Assembly (NCBI GenBank): GCA_027482985.1
Contig: JAIXVO010000293.1
Location: 1-10,844 of the forward strand
DNA from: Cyanobacteriota bacterium
Lineage (GTDB): Bacteria > Cyanobacteriota > Cyanobacteriia > Leptolyngbyales > Leptolyngbyaceae
Direction of reading: 5' to 3'
Length of the DNA stretch: 10,844 bases
Below are positions 7,483 to 10,844 of the stretch, piece by piece. How positions within the stretch are numbered: position 1 is the first letter of the stretch; each line of letters begins with the position of its first letter. A model generated the notes under the pieces. That model did not search any database. It was not told the DNA's origin and saw only the letters and a list, made by a program, of their open reading frames with translations. Both the position numbers and the translations under genes were made by a program.

Positions 7483-7809
7483 TTAAAGCGAAGTCCAAAG
7501 TTGTTGAACGATCGCTCGAACTCTTTGCCAGTCACTATCGGTCAAACGTCCTAACTGACGTTCAACTAACCGCTTCTCTAATGTTGCGAGCTTATGCAAG
7601 CGAACGACCGAAGGCAACGCTAATCCTGCATTTTGCCATGCTTCTAGCTCGGCATCATACTCTACTTGAGGTGCTTGGCTCGTTACTCTGGCAACAATTA
7701 CATCGGCATCTCCCGTATCTAACAGCACGAGAGCGGGACGACGCTTCGAGCCTTCATTGGTGAAAGGAAAGTTCAATAGCAGGATTTCGCCAGATTGGTA
7801 GATGGTCAT
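7483..7809 (-). CDS. PemK/MazF-family endoribonuclease toxin
   Basis: The 108-residue product has the MazF/PemK barrel pattern: GEILLLNFPFTN (7-18), RRPALVLL (23-30), VIVARVTSQ (37-45) and the C-terminal helix region SVVRLHKLATLEKRLVERQLG (67-87). Arg24 and Thr43 match by position the catalytic arginine and threonine of MazF enzymes. Family members cleave single-stranded mRNA at short motifs and so stop translation when the antitoxin is lost. The ATG at 7809 lies 3 bases after the stop codon of the upstream antitoxin gene, so the two are translationally coupled. Length and motifs indicate an intact toxin. Cleavage specificity cannot be read from sequence. Confidence 0.9.
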   Translation of the reverse strand: MTIYQSGEILLLNFPFTNEGSKRRPALVLLDTGDADVIVARVTSQAPQVEYDAELEAWQNAGLALPSVVRLHKLATLEKRLVERQLGRLTDSDWQRVRAIVQQLWTSL

Positions 7810-7812
7810 GGC

Positions 7813-8025
7813 TTACCAGCGATCGTAAATTTCATCCGCTTCGCTATAACCAGCCAGAAATTGCGCTGAAGTGATCCTGGTCCAATTTGCAGCCTCCTCG
7901 TCGCTTTCGTCAATCAGCACAATGACCCGAGCAGCAGGCTGATGGCGTAACCGCTGTTGTAAGTCAACTGGCAATTCCAACTGCCCATCGGCTGTAAATT
8001 TCGCTGGAAATTCGTAGGCTTTCAT
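7813..8025 (-). CDS. Type II antitoxin partner of the PemK/MazF toxin
   Basis: This 70-residue acidic protein begins MKAYEFPAKFTADGQLELP, a short beta-rich segment resembling AbrB/SpoVT-like or related antitoxin N-termini. It ends with an acidic tail (ESDEEAANW, GYSEADEIYDRW) of the kind that binds and blocks a toxin. Small proteins starting MKAYEF with an FLAGYSEADxIYD tail are common in cyanobacteria next to PemK or PIN toxins (from memory). AAGGGAAAA just upstream of the ATG can serve as ribosome binding site. Antitoxin-first order with a 3-base gap to the toxin is the standard arrangement and suggests one autoregulated operon. No operator palindrome stood out upstream. Confidence 0.85.
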   Translation of the reverse strand: MKAYEFPAKFTADGQLELPVDLQQRLRHQPAARVIVLIDESDEEAANWTRITSAQFLAGYSEADEIYDRW

Positions 8026-8300
8026 GAATTTTTCCCTTACACTGCTTCCATCATGCCACTTTCTACGCCCCCATCCCTACGCTTTAACGACTCCTCTCGA
8101 TTTGCGCAAAATGCCCCTGCAACAAACCCCGGAGCAACCCCGATTTGTCATTGCCAACGGCGCTTCTGGGGTGTGATTTCATTCGATTGAAGCCGTGGGC
8201 GATCGCGCAACCGTACCAGTTCCTCTCACGAGGAGAGGCTGAGTGAATCGGTGGCGATCGCTTGACCTTGTTGTTATACCCGCCATTTCCCCTACCCTGG
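8026..8300. other. Gene-free stretch with two HIP1 sites and a possible decayed reading frame
   Basis: No intact gene is visible. HIP1 octamers occur near 8200 and at 8254-8261. A + strand frame from 8054 to 8173 translates to plausible protein-like sequence (for example MPLQQTPEQPRFVIANGAS from 8111). It is stopped by TGA at 8174-8176, yet stays open to 8242 afterwards. A CGA-to-TGA change could explain this, but I recognise no family. CCTCTC (8222-8227) and GAGAGG (8233-8238) form a small hairpin. Confidence 0.4.
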
Positions 8301-8530
8301 TTAATCCAGCAGTGAAACTAGAATTGTGACTTCGCCCGTCGTGCGACCACCCGCCAGGAGCAAGCCGGACATCGCCGCTCCATCCCGATCGCGGATACGC
8401 TCAAAGCCGTTACCTGGGGATCGTCGTCAACAGCAGCTAGCGCTTGCCGAGCGGGTTCGCAATTGTCCGTGTCATCCAGGAGCAGGATTGTGGATGTAAT
8501 TGAGTCCGTCATTACAGATCGCGTGGCCAT
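8301..8530 (-). pseudogene. Frameshifted short relative of the 171-residue GDGAAMSGLL protein at 9665-10180
   Basis: Read from the ATG at 8530 (or 8512), the frame gives ILLLDDTDNCEPARQALAAV and DDDPQVTALSVSAIG, then goes out of register. Adding one base in the CCC run at 8384-8386 restores the frame, and 8301-8384 then encodes DGAAMSGLLLAGGRTTGEV and TILVSLLD, ending in TAA. The restored C-terminal half matches the C-terminus of the protein at 9665-10180 (DDP, GDGAAMSGLL, AG and terminal LLD line up). The restored product would have about 70-76 residues, so it corresponds only to the C-terminal domain of the larger protein. Either this is a pseudogene of a stand-alone short version, a truncated duplicate, or a sequencing error in a short homopolymer. 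The function of the family is unknown to me. Confidence 0.75.
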
Positions 8531-8569
8531 AAACCACGGTACGTTACATTAACTGAAAAAGTTGCTCGT

Positions 8570-8587
8570 CTAAACTGACTAAACTGA
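8570..8587. repeat. Perfect 9-bp tandem repeat CTAAACTGA x2
   Basis: CTAAACTGA occurs at 8570-8578 and again at 8579-8587, and AACTGA occurs once more at 8551-8556. Short direct repeats of this kind can be regulator sites or slippage products; nothing here decides between them. Confidence 0.6.
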
Positions 8588-8624
8588 CGAACTAAGTTTC
8601 AGATAATCAAAAACTGCTGAGTGA

Positions 8625-8654
8625 CTTCTTAAAAAGTAGTTAAGAAGATATTTT
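8625..8654 (+). terminator. AT-rich palindrome followed by T-run; possible terminator or operator
   Basis: CTTCTTAA (8625-8632) and TTAAGAAG (8640-8647) form a perfect 8-bp stem with a 7-base loop, followed on the + strand by ATATTTTTT. This has the shape of an intrinsic terminator, but the stem is AT-rich and no intact + strand gene lies just upstream. A regulator-binding palindrome is the alternative. Confidence 0.35.
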
Positions 8655-8680
8655 TTATCGCTATTTTATAAATTAGATAT

Positions 8681-8862
8681 GGAGGCATAAGAATATGAAG
8701 ACTTAAGATTAATCATTCAAAGAGTTGATGAAGATTACCGTAAAACTATCTCTGGATATTGCTTTAGGGCGGTCATCTCGATAATATCAAAAGTGTTCAT
8801 CCACCTCAGTAATTGCACTCAGAGACGGGTGACGAATAAAACCCTCTCTTTGATGTGAAATC
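8681..8862 (+). pseudogene. Probable remnant of a gene N-terminus with ribosome binding site
   Basis: GGAGG (8681-8685) is correctly spaced for the ATG at 8695, but that frame stops after three codons (ATG AAG ACT TAA). Inserting one base after the ATG joins it to the frame read from 8698, which yields EDLRLIIQRVDEDYRKTISG and stays open to about 8862. The first 20 or so codons look like real protein. The later part (SKVFIHLSNCTQRRV) does not. The N-terminus faintly recalls the start of cyanobacterial CHAT-domain proteins; this is a memory-based impression, not a match. Probably a decayed start of a lost gene. Confidence 0.35.
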
Positions 8863-8879
8863 TGATGGTGCCGCTTGAA

Positions 8880-8915
8880 TAGCACCGATCGCAGGGTTCA
8901 ATTACCCTAGTGCTA
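8880..8915 (+). other. Two-part inverted repeat upstream of the PTPA-CTERM gene
   Basis: TAGCAC (8880-8885) pairs with GTGCTA (8910-8915), and inside it AGGGT (8893-8897) pairs with ACCCT (8904-8908). The internal loop is asymmetric. It could be a regulatory hairpin or a palindromic operator region about 120 bases before the start codon. Confidence 0.35.
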
Positions 8916-8985
8916 CCGCGATCGTGGGCTTTACCCAGTGATCTTTGCGACCTGAATCAGCGCAATTCTCACTGACCTGCATCTA

Positions 8986-9020
8986 CCTTGATTGGTTCAT
9001 TCATAACTCAAAAATCAAGG
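8986..9020 (+). promoter_or_regulatory. Inverted repeat in the presumed leader of the PTPA-CTERM gene
   Basis: CCTTGATT (8986-8993) and AATCAAGG (9013-9020) are perfect complements separated by 19 bases. The right arm ends 14 bases before the ATG at 9035 and contains AAGGA, the only purine-rich stretch near the start. Pairing would mask it, so a translational switch is conceivable. Confidence 0.35.
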
Positions 9021-9034
9021 ACTTATTTTCCATC

Positions 9035-9595
9035 ATGATGAAATCGCTTGCAACCAAAGCCCTGTTTGCCGTAGGTACCGCTACCGTCGCCCTCAGCGCC
9101 ATCTCTGCCCCAGCAGAAGCGCTGCAAATTACCACCAGTGTGGGCATCTACGATGTGACGACAGTGGAGGGTACTTGGAATGATTTGCAAACTCAGTTAT
9201 CTCAGCAAATTTGGTTTACAGGGGATTTATTGCAAAGTACAGAAGATAACAACTCTGCGCTGGCTGAAGAATTCGCCAGCCTGGTGAATACCGGATTCAA
9301 TTTTCCTAACGCAGGCGGTCTTACGGGACCTTATTTTGCGTTTGGTACCAATACACCTGTCAGTGGTACAACAACTCGAGGAAATGTTGGTTTTGCTAAC
9401 TGGAGCAGTTTGAACAGTTCAGCGGTATTGAATAGTTTAGATGTGGTTGGTAATGGCGAAGCCGAGTTTAATGTATCAAAAACCTGGGCTGTGGCCACTC
9501 CTATCCCCACCCCAGCTCTCCTCCCTGGCCTGATTGGCATGGGAGTAGCGGCTTGGCGGAAACGCAAAGGGGAGGCAGATGCAACCGAAGCTTAA
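9035..9595 (+). CDS. Exported PTPA-CTERM sorting-domain protein
   Basis: With the ATG at 9035 the product has 186 residues (an ATG at 9038 would give 185). A signal peptide (1 to about 29, KSLATKALFAVG...SAPAEA) leads into a mature region of about 125 residues with no recognised enzyme domain; it is rich in Asn, Ser, Thr, Gly and Phe and probably beta-structured. The C-terminus has PTPALLPGLIGMG (158-170), a short hydrophobic segment, and then the basic cluster WRKRK. This is the tripartite layout of the cyanobacterial PTPA-CTERM class, related to PEP-CTERM signals handled by exosortase-type enzymes. The likely destination is the outer envelope or extracellular matrix. No sorting enzyme gene lies in the window. 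A longer frame from 8945 is open but its extra N-terminus would bury the signal peptide. Confidence 0.88.
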   Translation: MMKSLATKALFAVGTATVALSAISAPAEALQITTSVGIYDVTTVEGTWNDLQTQLSQQIWFTGDLLQSTEDNNSALAEEFASLVNTGFNFPNAGGLTGPYFAFGTNTPVSGTTTRGNVGFANWSSLNSSAVLNSLDVVGNGEAEFNVSKTWAVATPIPTPALLPGLIGMGVAAWRKRKGEADATEA

Positions 9596-9607
9596 CCTGA
9601 ACTAGCC

Positions 9608-9643
9608 CAATCGTCGGAGGTTTCGCAAAACCTCCGACGATTG
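9608..9643. terminator. Shared hairpin between convergent genes
   Basis: A 16-base arm (9608-9623, CAATCGTCGGAGGTTT) is perfectly complementary to 9628-9643 around a 4-base loop (CGCA). It starts 12 bases after the PTPA-CTERM stop codon and ends 21 bases from the stop codon of the - strand gene. Position and strength fit a bidirectional terminator. T-runs are short in both directions (TTT within the stem arms). Confidence 0.75.
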
Positions 9644-9664
9644 CTGATCTAGATTCACCAGTGC

Positions 9665-10180
9665 TTAATCTAACAAAAACACCAACAACACGGTTGCCTC
9701 ATGGTCATAGCGTCCGGCGATCAGCAACCCTGACATCGCCGCCCCATCGCCCAAAGTGTAGATCGTCAAGTCAGTCATGGCTGGATCATCGTAAACAGCC
9801 GAGAGCGCCTGTTGTCCGGCTGCTGGGGTAGAGATGCTAGTCAAAATTAGGTCTGCGGCACCCTGGGCTGCAGAACCGGGCAGCGTTTGCAATTCAGACA
9901 CAATCTGGCGCGGGTGGGCTGGGTCTCGCAAATACACTTGCCGCCAGCTCGTTAACCAGGTGGCAGCGCCAAATCGTTCCCACAGATCACCCAGAAAATA
10001 CTGGTAATAGTGAAGGGCAACGGTTTCCAGGAGTAAGGTGGGGTCAGCCCGATCGCAGAAGACTGCACTGCCAAATCCGGACTGACTGGGTTTGCCATAA
10101 ATGGCTTGCAGTTGCTCAATGGCAGCCGTGTGAGGCGAGGCAGGCGGCTCCCCAACTGGCTGAGATGATGAATTGGACAT
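9665..10180 (-). CDS. Unrecognised protein with C-terminal GDGAAMSGLL domain
   Basis: I do not recognise this 171-residue protein. A Ser/Pro-rich N-terminus (1-18) has no signal peptide, so it is probably cytoplasmic. A middle part (about 19-105) is helix-like with aromatic residues (ALHYYQYFLGDLWERF, 55-70). A C-terminal domain (about 110-171) contains YDDPAMTDL (130-138), GDGAAMSGLLIAG (144-156) and ends hydrophobically in LLVFLLD. The C-terminal domain recurs in the frameshifted copy at 8301-8530, which suggests it is a separate module. The ATG at 10180 is the first in frame and lacks a ribosome binding site. The upstream gene on the same strand ends 63 bases away, so co-transcription is possible. 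Coding quality is good throughout. Confidence 0.75.
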   Translation of the reverse strand: MSNSSSQPVGEPPASPHTAAIEQLQAIYGKPSQSGFGSAVFCDRADPTLLLETVALHYYQYFLGDLWERFGAATWLTSWRQVYLRDPAHPRQIVSELQTLPGSAAQGAADLILTSISTPAAGQQALSAVYDDPAMTDLTIYTLGDGAAMSGLLIAGRYDHEATVLLVFLLD

Positions 10181-10243
10181 AGCAGTTTCAAGCCCTATAC
10201 TGATGGTCCGGGTAGATGCCGGAATTACCGCCAGAGATCTCGC

Positions 10244-10844
10244 TTAACCGCCAAAGATGACGGCATCGGGAATTTCATAGCGTTCGGAACCAATGCGGAT
10301 AATCGTGAGATCGCCTTGCTTACGGCTGCTAAACGCACCGCGATCAGCTTGGCTCTGGTCATATCCCGTGGCTCTCCCATTTTGGAAGAAGATGACCCGT
10401 TTGCGACCATCTGGTTTTGTCACGGTCACCATGCCACTGCCATTGCCCTGGCGAGTCACACCAAAATTACAGGATTGCGTCGGTTGCCCATCGCCCATGC
10501 TACAGGGGATTTTTCCCGTCGCGTTGAAATTCGTCCCTGGCACAGTAGCATCACCCCCACTGGACGTACTGCCGCCGCCCACAATCATTTCCAGGCGGTA
10601 GTTTGCCACTTCATTGCGCCGCGCCGCACTGCGCATCATATAAACCCGAATCCGATAGTCGCCACTTTTTTTGAGCGTCCCTTCAAATTGGTTGCCGTTG
10701 ACTGAGCCGTTAAAAATCGCCACTTCGGTTTGCCCCGGTTCCAAGATGTTGAAGTAGGTGGCACCATGCCGTGTGGCCAAACTCACATTCATCGTTTGAC
10801 CTTGTTTGGCATTCAACACATAATCTATCGTCTGATAACCGCGA
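10244..10844 (-). CDS. Two-domain exported protein of unknown function, C-terminal 199 residues (start outside window)
   Basis: The frame stays open to the right edge (read as RGYQTIDYVLNAKQGQ...), so the GTG at 10819 is not a real start. Domain 1 (about visible residues 1-90) is a beta sandwich of the pre-peptidase-like kind, with GQTMNVSL, YFNILEPG and SGDYRIRVYMMRSAARRNE. Domain 2 (about 107-199), after a Gly/Ser linker, holds two cysteines (PCSMGDGQPTQSC) and the motifs VTVTKPDGRKRVIFFQNG and IGSERYEIPDAVIFGG at the C-terminus. Both domains recur in exported proteins of unknown function in many Gram-negative bacteria, from memory. The SGDY loop recalls the SGxY motif of periplasmic lysozyme inhibitors (PliI/PliG), but that is only a suggestion. 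Envelope location is inferred from the cysteine pair and domain type. Confidence 0.75.
   Translation of the reverse strand, partial: RGYQTIDYVLNAKQGQTMNVSLATRHGATYFNILEPGQTEVAIFNGSVNGNQFEGTLKKSGDYRIRVYMMRSAARRNEVANYRLEMIVGGGSTSSGGDATVPGTNFNATGKIPCSMGDGQPTQSCNFGVTRQGNGSGMVTVTKPDGRKRVIFFQNGRATGYDQSQADRGAFSSRKQGDLTIIRIGSERYEIPDAVIFGG

Larger units (their letters stand above)
49..8261. repeat. HIP1 palindromes (GCGATCGC), about 26 copies
   Basis: HIP1 octamers are scattered through genes and spacers, for example at 49, 265, 554, 797, 1062, 1675, 1704, 1791, 1840, 2329, 2921 and 8254. Average spacing is about 320 bases. HIP1 over-representation is a hallmark of many cyanobacterial genomes. None occurs from 8262 to the end of the window. 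Confidence 0.9.
8531..9034. other. AT-rich gene-free island upstream of the PTPA-CTERM gene
   Basis: From about 8541 to 8870 the sequence is clearly more AT-rich than the flanks. It contains a perfect 9-bp tandem repeat (8570-8587), a 23-base palindrome with a T-run after it (8625-8654), a likely gene remnant (8681-8862), and two inverted repeats nearer the PTPA-CTERM start (8880-8915, 8986-9020). No intact gene over 30 codons with a convincing start was found on either strand. The promoter of the PTPA-CTERM gene must lie here, but no confident -10/-35 pair was identified. Confidence 0.6.

Noticed and set aside
7431..7763. + strand frame of 110 codons opposite the PemK toxin
   Set aside because: The opposite strand encodes a clear PemK/MazF protein with conserved residues; this frame has no recognisable features.
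8945..9034. Upstream frame extension of the PTPA-CTERM gene by 30 codons
   Set aside because: It would place a polar segment before the signal peptide; the paired ATGs at 9035/9038 directly precede a typical KSLATKALFA signal sequence.

Overview
The window is cyanobacterial chromosomal DNA. It carries about 26 copies of the HIP1 octamer GCGATCGC, a cytochrome c6 gene (petJ), a PTPA-CTERM sorting signal, RTX calcium-binding repeats and a PemK-type toxin with a cyanobacterial-style antitoxin. Base composition is moderately GC-rich. The PTPA-CTERM protein and GC level would suit a Leptolyngbya-like filamentous lineage, but that is only a guess. No rRNA, tRNA, CRISPR array, transposase or integrase was seen.

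Left part (1-4010, all + strand): the 3' end of a large RTX adhesin-like exported protein; an intact two-helix ion channel with a nucleotide-binding (RCK/TrkA-N) domain on each side of the pore and an atypical filter motif (ITGAGD); petJ with a strong ribosome binding site; and, 63 bases downstream of petJ, a secreted His/Met-rich protein that I suspect binds metal. The petJ pair invites a copper-related reading, because cytochrome c6 replaces plastocyanin when copper is scarce.

Middle part (4011-8025): a convergent junction with a decayed dispersed repeat and a G-run/C-run hairpin. Then come - strand genes: a MalK/UgpC-type ABC ATPase without its permeases, a large MscS-type mechanosensitive channel with an exported N-terminal domain, and a type II toxin-antitoxin pair in antitoxin-then-toxin order. 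The two channels in one window both concern ion or osmotic homeostasis, but they are not in one operon.

Right part (8026-10844): an accessory-looking zone. About 1 kb contains no intact gene. It holds a frameshifted relative of a gene 1.3 kb away, an AT-rich island with short repeats and the likely remnant of another gene. The PTPA-CTERM exported protein follows and converges, through a 16-bp hairpin, on an unrecognised 171-residue protein. A two-domain exported protein runs off the window edge. HIP1 is absent from 8262 to the end, in contrast to one site per ~320 bases before that.

No clearly new multi-gene system is demonstrated. The best leads are the unusual channel, the petJ/His-rich pair, and the GDGAAMSGLL family with its broken copy.
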